Assembly (NCBI GenBank): GCA_033557465.1
Contig: CM066044.1
Span: forward strand, 191,758,184 to 191,822,183
Reading direction: 5' to 3'
Source of the DNA: Ichthyophis bannanicus
Taxonomy: Eukaryota > Chordata > Amphibia > Gymnophiona > Ichthyophiidae
Length of the DNA stretch: 64,000 bases
Part shown: piece by piece, positions 20,321 to 31,267 of the stretch
Position numbering within the stretch: the stretch's first letter is position 1
Layout: the number at the start of each line of letters is the position of its first letter
Notes under the pieces: model-generated
Database searches by the model: none
Seen by the model: only the letters and a program-made list of their open reading frames with translations
What the model was told of the DNA's origin: nothing
Made by a program: the position numbers and the translations under genes

Positions 20321-20556
20321 GAAGCCCACCGGACGTGAGTCCTAGTCATCCTGGAAAATTGTTTGATTTTTTGCGATGCTTCGCTATTTTTCTTCTCCGG
20401 TTCGACGCCGGTTCCCCTCTGCCGGGTTCGGTACACCGGTATCGAGCCCAATCTTCTTTTTTCGGTTTTTGCCCTTAGTGGCTGGCGTTCGCGCCCTTTT
20501 TTCTTTCCCTGGAAGGCCGGTCCTTTGACCTCGCGGGGACTCTTTTTTTTTCCCCG

Positions 20557-22440
20557 ATGGCTTCCACCGGTTTTAATAAGTGTGATCGGTGCAAGAAGCT
20601 GATGTCTCTCACCGACACACACGACTGCTGCCTTCGGTGCCTCGGTCCTGATCACGACCCTAAGACGTGTGGACCATGTGGGAAAATGTCTTACAAGGCA
20701 CTGCGAAGTCGTCAGCACCAAAAGGAAAGGCTTTTTTCTGACTCGGCCTCCGGCCGGGCCCGGACCTCGTCTGAGGCCTCGACATCTCGGGAGTCTGATC
20801 CCGAGCACCGCTGTGGCTCCTCGGACAGGGGGTCCCCCGACCGGGAACGCAAGAGGAAGAAGCGGCTCGCGAGGGCGTCGTCGGAAGAGGTCCCTGGCTC
20901 CTCGAGAGCTAGGTCTCAGACCCCCGACCGTCGCCCCGGGCCCGTGGAACAGGAGAAACCTTCCAAAGTCCCTCGACTGGAGCCGGAGTCTGCTGGACAC
21001 GTAAGCCCTGTAGTCCTCGTGGACTCTCCTCCCAGGGAGCTGACGCGCCGGGCCCGAGTCGGGAGCTGCTGAGTCTCCTGAGCTCGGTCTCAGGTTGTGA
21101 CAGCCTTGGAGAGCAGACTGTCTGCCTTCATGGAACAGCAGCGGGCACTGATGGCCAGCCTGTCTGGCACATCTGCCCCGACCACCGGGAAATCGACATT
21201 GAAGTCGACCCCGGAGACCGAGCCGATACTCGAGGTCGACCTCGGTCGCGGTCTCCCTCGACCTCCCGTTTGGGACCGAGGGTGTCGACGCCGGTGCCTT
21301 CGGCGTCGGGGCAGGTGCTCGCAGGCCCCGCAAGGTCGGACCCCGATTCCTCATCGGACGAGTCCGCATGGGAGACGGAGAACAAGGAGTTCCCCGACAC
21401 CTTCAAGACTCGGTGCGTCCCATCGGACTCACCCGCAGTCTGTATCCCGGAGTAGATCCCCTCCAGAGGATACCCGGTTCTCGGAGTTCATCCAGGATAT
21501 GGCCACTGCGTTGGCTATCCCTGCGGACCCCGAGGAGGAGCCTCGAGCCGAGGAGCTCGAGGCCCTGCAGTACGACTCTTCTCCAAAGGAGGCCTTTACT
21601 GTCCCGGTTCCTCCGATGCTGGAACGGCTCCTCTTCTGGATGTGGGAGGCACCGGCCTCGGCGCCGGTTTTAAACAAGCGGGTCGATTCGATCTATCAAC
21701 TCAGGAAGAGTCCTGGCTTTCAGAAGGCGCAGCTACCAAACCATTCCATGGTGGTGGAATCGGCCATGCATCGCCTGAAAAGTCAGAAGATGCACTCCGC
21801 GGTGCCCCCTGGCAGGGAGGCCCGAAATCATGATGGTTTTGGTAGAAAGTGCTTCCAGGGCTCGATGCTTGCTTGCCATGTCCAGTCTTACCAGCTGTAC
21901 ATGGGCATGTACTTGCGAGACCTGGCCAAGGAGCTGGCCTGGTTCTCTGCTGGTCTCTCCGGGGAACCCTTGTCCTCGGGGATCCGGGAATGCTCCAAGT
22001 TTATGTCCAGCGCTGCCTACGATGGCTTCGAGGCTTCGGCCCGTGTTGAGGCAGCCGGCATCGCAGCTCGATGCCAGGCATGGCTGCAGTCATCGGACCT
22101 CGAGCCATGGGTTCAGGACAAGTTGGTCGATGTCCCTTGCCAAGGTGAGAACCTTTTTGGCAAGCCCATGACTGAGAAGGCCGCACAGCTCGTGACCGAG
22201 CACCTCACAAGGAGAAGGCTGTCTAGAAAGACTTCTGCCCCTTCTCACAAGAAGAAGGGCTCGGGTGAAAAGCCCTTTTACTCGAGGAAGGGCTCTGCCT
22301 ACAAACAGTACCCACAATATAAGGCTGCCCAAGCTGCCCCTCAGGGTCAGCAAGCCAAGGGGCAGGGTAATGGGCCCCGTAGGCAGAGGACCCCCAAGCC
22401 TCCGGCCCCTGCTCCCACTCAGCAGGGTGGGGATTTTTGA
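20557..22440 (+). pseudogene. gag of C, near full length, frameshifted
   Basis: Start ATG (MASTGFNKCDRCKKLMS) is followed by the Cys/His motif SLTDTHDCCLRCLGPDHDPK and CGPCGKMSYKALRSR. A Ser/Arg/Pro-rich linker follows, then LESRLSAFMEQQRAL, SPPEDTRFSEFIQDMATA, ELEALQYDSS, MLERLLFWMWEAPAS, PNHSMVVESAMHRLKSQK, YQLYMGMYLRDLAKELA, AAYDGFEASAR and CQGENLFGK. The frame is lost between about 21040 and 21460 by small indels and a stop, then regained. About nine residues are deleted before GIRECSKF. The end is basic, stopping at TTT TGA C. Confidence 0.88.
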
Positions 22441-22441
22441 C
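22435..22441 (+). other. Putative +1 frameshift site at gag stop (C)
   Basis: GAT TTT TGA C. The RT frame is +1 and stays open upstream into gag, back to about 22265, and the first conserved RT block lies downstream without its own ATG. Confidence 0.5.
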
Positions 22442-23034
22442 TCCTTAGGCATAGCCTCTCCGTCCCTGCTCTCCCAACCCTGCACAGGAGGTCGCCTCCC
22501 TCTGTTTGCCCACCAGTGGCCACTCATCACTGGAGACAGTTGGGTGTTAAGAATAGTCCACAGGGGCTATGCACTACACTTCCAACAACTGCCTCCTCCA
22601 TACTTTCCAGGGGAGCCTCCAAGGCCTTCCCTGCACACAGATCTTCTCCTTCAGGAGCTACAAGGTCTGTTGGTGGACAGGGCAGTGGAGCCTGTGCCTC
22701 CCCACTTACAAGGTCGAGGGTTCTACTCCAGGTATTTCCTGGTACCCAAAAGAACCGGTGGCCTTCGACCTATTCTAGATCTCCGAAACCTCAACAAGTT
22801 CCTGGATCTTGGAACCCTTCTGCCCTACCTCCAGCAGGGAGATTGGCTATGCTCCTTAGATCTAAAGGATGCGTATACTCACATCTTCATTCATCCAGAC
22901 CACAGAAAGTACCTCAGGTTCATTGTGGGAGGAAACCATTATCAGTACAGAGTAGTACCTTTTGGCCTCACCTCCGCTCCCAGGGTCCTTACCAAATGCC
23001 TGGCAGTGGTGGTGGCCTACCTGAGAAATCAGGG
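22441..23034 (+). pseudogene. RT of C, N-terminal part
   Basis: In the +1 frame from gag it encodes FDSLGIASPS, REGY-equivalent HRGYALHFQQLPP, FYSRYFLVPKRTGGLRPIL, SLDLKDAYTHIFIHPDHRK and VVPFGLTSAPRVLTKCLAV. A 24-nt in-frame gap removes VREKFKML-type residues present in A and D. It ends at YLRNQG, where D is inserted, and continues at 28819. Confidence 0.9.
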
Positions 23035-23195
23035 TTTCTCCAGGACCAAGCAGGAAGTCAGTCCTCACTTATGGGTGACGTCGGCGCCGACGGAGCCCTC
23101 GCGGAGCAATTTTCCCCAGCTTTCAAAGAAAGCCTTTGGGAATTGCAGCGCGCATGCGCGGTCGTCTTCCCGCCCGAGGGTGCCATCTTAGCCAG
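23035..23195 (+). repeat. Left inverted terminal repeat of D
   Basis: GACGTCGGCGCCGACGGAGC and CAGCGCGCATGCGCGGTCGT are inverted without change at 28638-28760. Confidence 0.95.
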
Positions 23196-23436
23196 TCTTC
23201 TTTTTTCCGCGGAGCCCTGCAGACGTCCCCGTCTTGTCCCCGCGAAAAAGTTGATTTTCCTCTTTATTTTATACTTTTTTCTTTCGGTTCGACGCCGATC
23301 GTTTTCCCGCCCGGACTCGCGACGCCGGTCTCGAGTCCTCTAGCGTTTTTTCGGTTTTTCTGACTTAGTCAGCTTTCATTTTCGTTTTCCCTGGCAGCCC
23401 GGTCCTTTGACCTCGCAGGGGCCCTTTTTTCCCCCG

Positions 23437-25361
23437 ATGGCTGCCAGTGGCTTTAAGCGGTGTGGTCGGTGTGACCAAAATATGTCACTAACCGACACAC
23501 ACGACTTTTGCCTCCGCTGCTTGGGCCCGGATCATGAGGAACTGATCTGTGGGCCCTGCAGCAAACTGTCCTCGAAGGCGTTGAGAAGTCGGCGGCATCA
23601 GCGCGAGAGAATCTTCGCTGACCCCAGCCGTACCCGGACCTCGTCGGAGGCCTCCGTGTCAAAGGGCTCCAGCTCGGACCGTCGCCGGAGCTCCTCCGAC
23701 CGGGGTTCTCCCTCCGGGGACCATCGTCGGAAGGAAAAACCCGCGAGGGCGGCGTCGGTGGACGCTCCTGGCTCCGCGAGTGCCAGGTCGCATAGCCCCG
23801 ACAGCCACCCCGGGTCCTTGGAGAAGGAACATCTCCCGAAGCGACCTCGCCTGGAGTCTGAGATGCCTGCCCGGGTAAGTCCTGTAGTCCTTCTGGACTC
23901 GCCTCCGCGACAGCCGACGTCGGGCCCGACGCCGTCGGGGCCCGAGTCGGGGGCTGCTGGGTCACCTGAGCTCGGACTCAGGTTGACGGCCTTGGAGAGC
24001 AGACTGTCTGCCTTCATGGACCAGCAGCGGGCACTGCTCGCTGGCCTCGCTGGCGCCGCTGCCCCGACCGCCGGGACGTCGACGTCCAAGTCGACCCCGG
24101 AGACCGAGCCGATCCTCGAGTCAATGAGAACTCGAGTCGATCCTCGGTCGAGGTCACCCTCGGCCTCCCGTTCGGGACCGAGGTCGCCGACGCCGACTCC
24201 CTCGACGTCGGGGCGGCTGGCGCCGCACCCTGCCCGGGCCGACCCCACCGAGTCCTCGTCGGAGTCGGTCTGGGAGTCTGAGGAGGAAGAGTCACCTGAT
24301 TCTTTCCGGACTCGGTGTGTCCCATCGGACTCACCGGGGTCCGAGCCTCGGAAGCAGTCCCCCCCGGAGGATGCCCGGTTCTCGGACTTCGTTAGGGATA
24401 TGGCCAAGGCTTTGGCCTTCCCTGCGGATCCCGAGGAGGAGCCTCGAGCCGAAGAGCTCGACGCCCTCCAGTATGACTCTCCCGCGAGGGAGCACTTTAC
24501 TGTGCCGGTTCCTCCTATGCTGGAACGACTACTCTTCCGCATGTGGGAGAGTCCGGCCTCCGCGCCGGTCCTGAGCAAGCGGGTCGATTCTATCTATCGG
24601 GTCCGCAAGAGCCCTGGCTTTCAGAAGGCACAGCTGCCACACCATTCCATGGTAGTGGAATCGGCCATGCATCGTCTTAAGAGCCAGAAGATGCACTCCT
24701 CGGTGCCTCCTGGAAGGGAGGCCCGTAACCTGGATGGCCTTGGCAAGAAGTGCTTCCAGGGCTCTATGCTCGCATGTCGTGTCCAGACTTACCAGCTCTA
24801 CATGGGCATGTATCTCCGGGATCTGGCTAAAGAGCTAGCCGGATTCTCCGCTGGTCTCTCCGAGGAGCCCTTGCGGAGGTTCCTAGCCTTGTCCACGGGC
24901 ATTCGGGAATGCTCAAAGTTCATGTCCCGAGCAGCCTATGATGGCTTTGAGGCCTCGGCTAGAGTGGCCGCAGCCGGCATCGGTGCCCGCCGACAGGCTT
25001 GGCTTCAGTCGTCGGACCTTGAGCCCTGGGTACAGGACAAGTTGGTCGATGTCCCCTGCCGAGGCGAAAACCTCTTTGGCAAGCCCATGGCGCGGAAAAG
25101 GCTGCACAAATTGAGACTGAGACTCTCACCAGGACCAGGCTTTCTAGGAAGACCTCCGCCCCTTCCCAGAAAAAGAAGGGCTCGGGAAAAAAGTCCTTTT
25201 ACCCGAGGAAGGCGGCTGCCTACAAACAGTACCCCCATTATCAGGCCCCTGCAGCTCCCCAACAGGGCCAGCAGGCCAAGGGACGGGGTAACGGGTCCCG
25301 TAGGCAGCAAGCCCCCAAGCCTGCACCACCAGCCCCTGCTCAGCAGGGAGGGGGTTTTTGA
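23437..25361 (+). CDS. DIRS gag-like protein of D (one 2-nt insertion)
   Basis: ATG (MAASGFKRCGRCDQNMS) opens a Cys/His-rich region, SLTDTHDFCLRCLGPDHEEL and CGPCSKLSSKALRSRR, probably zinc-binding. A Ser/Arg/Pro-rich linker follows, then LESRLSAFMDQQRAL, SPPEDARFSDFVRDMAKA, MLERLLFRMWESPAS, LPHHSMVVESAM, YQLYMGMYLRDLAKEL, AAYDGFEASARVAAAG, ARRQAWLQSSDLEPWV and CRGENLFGKPMA. At 25091-25094 two extra bases (CG), compared with C, shift the frame. The intended basic tail reads to the TGA at 25359. As it stands the gag frame runs on into the recombinase frame. Confidence 0.9.
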
Positions 25362-25362
25362 C
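25356..25362 (+). other. Putative +1 frameshift site at gag stop (D)
   Basis: In the restored gag frame the end is GGT TTT TGA C. RT follows in +1, but an 11-C tract at 25379-25389 seems one base too long, so the frame shifts again before the RT core. Confidence 0.45.
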
Positions 25363-27274
25363 TCGCTCAGCATAGCCTCCCCCCCCCCCGCTGGTCCCTC
25401 CCAGCACCGGAGGCCGGCTGGTTCACTTCGCCCACAGGTGGTCCAGCATCACCGCAGATGCCTGGGTGCTTCAGGTCGTGCGAGAGGGCTACCTTCTCCA
25501 CTTCCATCAGGTCCCTCCCTCCTATTTTCCGGGAGAACCTTCGCGCCCCCCTCTGCACAGGGAGTTGCTCCTTCAGGAGTTAGCAGGTCTTCTGCAGGAA
25601 CAGGCGGTGGAACCGGTGCCCCACCACCTGAGAGGTCAAGGCTTTTATTCAAGGTATTTTCTGATACCAAAGAGAACAGGGGGCCTCAGACCCATCCTGG
25701 ACTTGCGCAACCTCAACAAGTTCCTTGTGCGGGAGAAGTTCAAAATGCTTACCCTTGGAATCCTTCTGCCCTACCTCCAGCAGGGAGATTGGCTATGCTC
25801 CTTGGATCTAAAGGATGCCTACACGCACATCCTCATCCACCCAAGCCACCGCCAATACCTAAGGTTTGTGGTGGCAGGAAATCATTACCAGTACAGAGTA
25901 CTGCCCTTTGGCCTATCCTCCGCACCGCGAGTCTTCACAAAATGTCTCGCGGTCGTGGCGGCCCATCTCCGGCTTCACGGCCTCTATGTCTTTCCGTACC
26001 TCGACGACTGGCTCATCAGAGCAGCGTCCGCTCAGGAGGTCACCAACGCCACGTGCCGCACGGTGACTCTGCTGCAGCACTTGGGCTTTGTCATAAACTT
26101 CGCAAAGTCCACTTTGCTCCCCTCACAGGATCTCGAGTTCATCGGCGCAAGGCTGCACACTTCTCGGGCACGAGCGTACCTACCGCTCGACAGGGCTCAA
26201 CGGCTCATGGACCTAGCCGACCGCTTTCGCAGCCAGCCCCTGGTCTCCGCCAGGCGCTTCCTGAGACTGCTCGGCCATATGGCTTCCACTGTCCATGTGA
26301 CCCCCAATGCCCGCCTGAACATGCGGTCTGCTCAATGGTGTCTCCGCCAGCAGTGGCGACAAGCCACAGGCGGCCTGGCAGACCTAGTGCGCGTCTCCGA
26401 GCCGCTGCTCTCGTCTCTCCGGTGGTGGCTCCGGCAGCCGAACCTGATATTCGGAATGCCTTTCCAGTCACCTCAGCCGACCCGGGTGCTGACCACCGAT
26501 GCATCCCTCCTGGGCTGGGGAGCACATTGCCAAGAGGCACGTACTCAGGGCCTCTGGACCACGTGGGAGTCTGCTCAGCAGATCAACTTCCTGGAGCTCA
26601 GGGCGATCCGCCTCGCTCTCAAGGCCTTCTCCCACCTGACTTCCCAACAGTCCGTCCTTGTCCAGACGGACAATCAGGTTGCCATGTTCTACGTGAACAA
26701 GCAGGGGGGCACGGGCTCCTTCCTCCTCTGCCGGGAGGCACAGAAGCTCTGCTTTTGGGCCGTCAGTCACGGCATTCTCCTCAAGGCAGTTTATCTCCCG
26801 GGCCAAGAAAATTGCCTTGCAGACAAACTCAGCAGGGTCCTCCAGCCGCACGAGTGGCGTCTGGATCCCTTGGTAGTTCAGAAGCTCTTCCTCAAGTGGG
26901 GTCTCCCCACGGTGGATCTCTTTGCCAGTCCTCACAACCGGCAACTTCCTCACTTCTGCTCTCGTCAGCCACACCCCCTTCGGGTTGCGGCGGACGCCTT
27001 TCTGATCTCGTGGTCGGGGAGCCTTCTGTACGCTTTCCCTCCCATCCCGCTGGTCTCTCGGACTCTTTTCAAGGTTCTCCGAGACAAAGCCTTCATGATC
27101 CTGGTGGCCCCTCGCTGGCCCAGGCAGCCGTGGTTTCCACTCCTGCTGCAACTGGCGGTGGAGGGCCCAATCCCCCTGGGGATACAACCGGATCTCCTCA
27201 CTCAGGATCAGGGGTCCCTTCTGCACCCCAACCTCAGGTCTCTCAACCTTATGGCCTGGCTGCTGAGAGGGTAG
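25362..27274 (+). CDS. DIRS polyprotein: RT, RNase H, methyltransferase-like (D)
   Basis: From about 25412 it is open throughout: GRLVHFAHRW, VREGYLLHFHQVPP, FLIPKRTGGLRPILDLRNLN, FKMLTLGILLPYLQ, SLDLKDAYTHILIHPSHRQ, LPFGLSSAPRVFTKC and catalytic YLDD (25997-26008). RNase H follows with LTTDASLLGWGAHC and VQTDNQVAMFYVNKQGGTG. The end is TVDLFASPHN, YAFPPIPLVSRTLFK and VAPRWPRQPWFPLLLQ. No early ATG is present. Only the C tract before the core disturbs the link to gag. Confidence 0.93.
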
Positions 27275-28311
27275 TCCTTGCTCCCCTTCTCCTGCCGGCG
27301 GAGGTGGAGGAGGTCGTCTTAGCTTCGCGACGGCCTTCTACCCGCAAATGCTACGCCCTTAAATGGCGTCGCTTTGCAGTCTGGTGTACCCAACAGTCTC
27401 AGGATCCCTTCTCCTGCCCGGTGTCGGTGATCTTGCAGTACTTGCTGCACCTCTCTAATCTGGGACTTAAGTCCAACTCCGTCAAAGTTCACCTCAGTGC
27501 TCTTTCAGCACATCATGTGCCAGTGGACGGCAGACCTCTCTCCAATGACCCTCTCGTAGCGAGGTTTCTCCGAGGTCTCCTTCTACTTAAACCACCTCTG
27601 CGCCCGCCAGCGCCTGACTGGGACCTGAATGTGGTTTTGCAGCGGATCACCTGTCCGCCTTTTGAACCTATGGCTACCTGTTCTCTACGTTTTCTGTCTT
27701 GGAAAACACTGTTCTTGATAGCCCTCACTTCCGCTAGGCGCGTAAGTGAATTGCAGGCCCTCGTGTCTGATCCCCCTTACACTAGGTTCTACAAGAATAG
27801 GGTAGTCCTACGGACTCACCCAAAATTTCTGCCTAAAGTGGTCTCCCCTTTTCACATCAATCAGGAGGTGGTACTTCCAACCTTCTTTCCCAGACCACAC
27901 TCCAGCCGAGCTGAAACGGTCCTCCATACCCTGGACTGTAGAAGGGCATTGAACTTCTACCTTGACCGTACGCGGGAGCACCGTAAAGCTGCTCAGCTTT
28001 TTGTGTCTTTTGACCCCAATAAATTGGGGCTCCCGGTCTCCAAGCGTACTCTGTCCATCTGGGTTGCGGACTGTATCTCTTGGGCTTATGGGGCAGCCGG
28101 ACTCTCCTTAGAAAGTCGAGTCACGGCTCATTGCGTTCGGGCAAAGGCCACGTCAGTGGCTTACCTCCGCTCTGTTCCGCTGGCAGACATCTGCCGGGCC
28201 GCTACTTGGTCTTCGAGCCAGACTTTTGCGGTCCATTACTGTCTCGAGAGGGAGTCCCGTAGGGACAGTGCTTTCGGACAGGCAGTCCTCCGTAATCTCT
28301 TTGAGGTCTGA
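27262..28311 (+). CDS. DIRS tyrosine recombinase (D)
   Basis: Open to the end, with RKCYALKWRRFAVWC, a helical core-binding region, catalytic Arg in TSARRVSEL (27736-27738), HINQEVVLPTFF, LDCRRALNFYLDRT, H-x-x-R in AHCVRA (His 28129, Arg 28138), AATWSSSQTF and Tyr in VHYCLERES (28237-28239). All expected catalytic residues are present. The same frame is open upstream across RT into gag because of the gag indel. The real start is not known. Confidence 0.92.
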   Translation, partial: AERVVLAPLLLPAEVEEVVLASRRPSTRKCYALKWRRFAVWCTQQSQDPFSCPVSVILQYLLHLSNLGLKSNSVKVHLSALSAHHVPVDGRPLSNDPLVARFLRGLLLLKPPLRPPAPDWDLNVVLQRITCPPFEPMATCSLRFLSWKTLFLIALTSARRVSELQALVSDPPYTRFYKNRVVLRTHPKFLPKVVSPFHINQEVVLPTFFPRPHSSRAETVLHTLDCRRALNFYLDRTREHRKAAQLFVSFDPNKLGLPVSKRTLSIWVADCISWAYGAAGLSLESRVTAHCVRAKATSVAYLRSVPLADICRAATWSSSQTFAVHYCLERESRRDSAFGQAVLRNLFEV

Positions 28312-28447
28312 GCAACTCCTACCCTCCATCCCGGATGTGGGCTACCGGTGGGTGATAATTCAGCGAAGATTCTATCCTTCTGTGCTGCTGAGCTAGAGGG
28401 AGCTCATTTTTGTGCTTAGGGTCTCCGGTAGCCTTGAGCTTGGGAGT

Positions 28448-28545
28448 CCCATAAGTGAGGACTGACTTCCTGCTTGGTCCTGGAGAAAGCGTAGTTACTC
28501 ACCTGTAACAGGTGTTCTCCAGGAGCAGCAGGAATCAGTCCTCAC
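28448..28545 (+). repeat. Internal complementary region (ICR) of D
   Basis: The left half is the reverse complement of the element's first 35 bp. The right half is the reverse complement of its last 55 bp. The junction falls after GGTCCTGGAGAAA. Confidence 0.95.
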
Positions 28546-28637
28546 TACCCTCCCTCCTCCCCTTGGAGTTGCAATCGTCTGCTTATGTTCTTTTTGCAAA
28601 TTTTTATGCTGTCTTTTTTAGCTATGTCATCTGACTG

Positions 28638-28818
28638 GCTAAGATGGCACCCTCGGGCGGGAAGACGACCGCGCATGCGCGCTGCAATTCCCAAAGGCTT
28701 TCTTTGAAAGCTGGGGAAAATTGCTCCGCGAGGGCTCCGTCGGCGCCGACGTCACCCATAAGTGAGGACTGATTCCTGCTGCTCCTGGAGAACACCTGTT
28801 ACAGGTGAGTAACTACGC
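28638..28818 (+). repeat. Right inverted terminal repeat of D
   Basis: It mirrors the left ITR and extends beyond it with CACCTGTTACAGGTGAGT and AACTACGC. Confidence 0.95.
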
Positions 28819-30109
28819 TATCTTTGTCTTCCCCTATCTGGACGACTGGCTCATCAGGGGTCAGACGTGCCAGGAGGTCAGACAAGCCACCCTCAGAACT
28901 ATTGCTCTTCTTCAAAGCCTGGGGTTTGTCATAAATTTCGCAAAGTCCACTTTGCTCCCATCCCAGATCTTGGCGTTCATAGGAGCAAGGTTGGACTCTC
29001 TGCTGGCAAAGGCATTCTTGCCAGAGGACAGAGCCCAAAGACTGATAAACTTGGCAAGCTAGTTTCTCAGCAGGTCCCTGGTCTCCACCAGACTCTGCCT
29101 GAGGCTTCTAGGCCACATGGCTTTGACAGTACATGTGACCCCCAATGCCAGGCTCCATATGAGGCCTGCACAGTGGTGCCTTCGGACTCAGTGGTCACAG
29201 GCCACCGGTGGCCTCAGACGGGATAAGGGTGTCCAGACAATTTCTGAAATCCCTCAGCTGGTGGCTACATCCACCCAATCTGCTGCAAGGGGTGCCTTTT
29301 CAGATTCTTGGGTTCACATTGGTGTTGACCACGGATGCCTCCTTGCAGGGCTGGGGAGCTCATTGTCTAGGCAAGTGCACCCAGGGCCTGTGGTCGCCCT
29401 GGGAAGCCGCACAGCAAATCAATCTACTAGAACTCAGGGCTATTCAGTTAGCCCTCAAGACTTTCTCTCCAGCCCTGGCTCATCAGTCTGTCCTAGTTCA
29501 AACAGACAACCAGGTAGCCATGTTTTATGTGAACAAGCAGGGCGGAACTGTGTCCAGGCTCCTTTGTCAGGGAGCACAGGACCTTTGCTTGTTTGCCCTC
29601 AAGCACAACATGCTCCTCAAGGCTGTGTACCTCCCTGGCCAGGAAAACTACCTGGCCGACAGGTTGATCAGGATTCTACAGCCCCACGAGTGGCAGCTCC
29701 ATCCTTTGGTGGTTCAGAAGATTTTCCTGAAATGGGGACTTCCATCCATAGATCTGTTTGCCAGTCCACTGAAAAAACAGCTGCCAAAGTTCTGCTCCAG
29801 GCAACCGCATCCTCTGCGGGTAGCAGCAGATGCTTTTCTGATTCCCCTGGTCTCAGGGCCTCCTGTATGCGTTTCCTCCCACGCCCTTGGTGGCCCGAAC
29901 TCTGTTCAAGATTCTTCAGGACAAGGTCTCGGTCCTGCTGGTGGTTCCCAGGTGGCCGAGACAGCCTTGGTTTCCACTTCTGCTTCAGCTGGCAGTGGAT
30001 CCCCCACTGCCTCTGGGGTTGCAACCCGACCTTCTCTCAGGATCAGGGTTCCCTTCTGCACCCCAATCTCAAAGCTCTCTATTTGATGGCATGGAGGCTG
30101 CAAGGGTAG
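28819..30109 (+). pseudogene. RT (C-terminal), RNase H and methyltransferase-like region of C
   Basis: It resumes with IFVFPYLDDWLIR (catalytic YLDD intact), FAKSTLLPSQ, HVTPNARLHMRPAQWC, LTTDASLQGWGAHC, VQTDNQVAMFYVNKQGGT, YLPGQENYLADRL, SIDLFASPLKK and VVPRWPRQPWFPLLLQ. Indels near 29060, 29210 and 29850 move the frame, so the methyltransferase-like end reads in the recombinase frame. Confidence 0.9.
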
Positions 30110-31141
30110 TTTTGGCTCCCTGGGGCCTCCCTCAGGAAGTTGAGGAGGTTGTCCTAGCCTCTAGGAAACAGTCCACTAGGAAAACCTATGCTCTTAAATG
30201 GAAAAGGTTTTCCGTGTGGTGTCACCTACGTACAGAGGATCCCTTCTCCTGTACTGTAGTGCTTCAGTACTTACTGCATTTATCAAATCAAGGACTTAAG
30301 TCCAGTTCTGTTTGGGTTCGCCTCTCATCTCTAGCAGCTCACCACTCACTGGTGGAAGGACATTCTCTATCGGTTCACCCCTTGGTGTCCTGGTTTCTCA
30401 GAGGCTTGCTGTTGCTCAAGCCTCCAATCCGACCTCCTGCTCCTGAGTGGGAGTTGAATGTGGTCTTGCAGCAACTGACTCGCCCACCCTTTGAGCCGAT
30501 GGCTACTTGTCCTCTATGCTTCCTGTCCTGGAAGACACTCTTTTTGATAGCCCTAACCTCGGCTAGGCGAGTGAGTGAGCTTCAGGCCCTGGTCTGTGAC
30601 AGGCCTTACACCAGATTCTGTAAGAACAGGGTAGTCCTCAGGACTCATCCAAAGTTCCTCCCAAAGGTTGTCTCCTCTTTCCACCTCAACCAGGAGGTGG
30701 TTCTTCCAACATTCTTCCCTAGGCCTCATGCAAGCCAGGCTGAAGCAGTTCTGCATACCCTGGACTGTAGGGAGGGCCTTATCCTTCTACCTTGACCGTA
30801 CGCAGGGGCACAGAAGGGCTACTCAGCTCTTCATATCTTTTGACCTTAATAATTTGGGGTTGGCTGTGTCCAAGCGTACCTTGTCCTTCTGGGTGGCTGA
30901 CTGTATCACCTGGGCTTACAGGGTGGCTGACCTTCTTTTGCAGGGTCGGGTCACGTCCCATCATGTCAGGGCAATGGCTGCCTCAGTGGCTTATCTCCGC
31001 TCTGTACCGTTGGTAGACATCTGCAGGGCTGCTACTTGGTCTTCAAGCCAGACTTATGCGGCCCATTACTGTCTGGAAAGGGAGTCCCGTAGGGACAGTG
31101 CTTTTGGCCAGGCAGTACTCCGGAATCTCTTTGAGGTTTAG
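30090..31141 (+). pseudogene. Tyrosine recombinase of C (one frameshift)
   Basis: RKTYALKWKRFSVWC, TSARRVSELQAL, HLNQEVVLPTFF, then a single extra G in GACTGTAGGGAGG near 30770 shifts the frame. The rest continues with GHRRATQLFISFDLNNL, H-x-x-R in SHHVRAMAA, AATWSSSQTYAAHYCL. Catalytic residues are all present. A shortened linker at LGLQPDLLSGSG also fuses it to the preceding region. Confidence 0.9.
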
Positions 31142-31267
31142 GCAACTCCTGCCCTCTGTTGGGCTACCGGTGGAGGTTCTGTTAGTGAAAAGCCTTTCTT
31201 TGATGCTGAGACTAGAGGGAGTTCTCTTGTTCAGCCTGGGTTCCTGGTAGCCCAGAGCTAGGGAGTC

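Larger units (their letters stand above)
23035..28818 (+). mobile_element. DIRS-like element D, complete, innermost of the nest
   Basis: 5784 bp from TTTCTCCAGG to GTAACTACGC. The ITRs are identical over about 120 bp, and the ICR spells the junction ACTACGC-TTTCTCC exactly. Removing D restores C RT as N-Q-G-I-F-V-F-P-Y-L-D-D with no duplicated target, as expected for recombinase integration. The insertion looks recent. RT and recombinase are open; gag has one 2-nt insertion. Confidence 0.96.

Noticed and set aside
20302..21369. Long minus-strand open frame (355 codons)
   Set aside because: It is a shadow of the GC-rich gag of C. It has no homology, and the plus strand codes for gag.
23598..24578. 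Long minus-strand open frame (326 codons)
   Set aside because: Antisense of the Ser/Arg/Pro-rich gag linker of D, open through codon composition.
23035..28818. Split direct repeats of the Ngaro type
   Set aside because: The ends are inverted and joined in an ICR, which is the DIRS plan.
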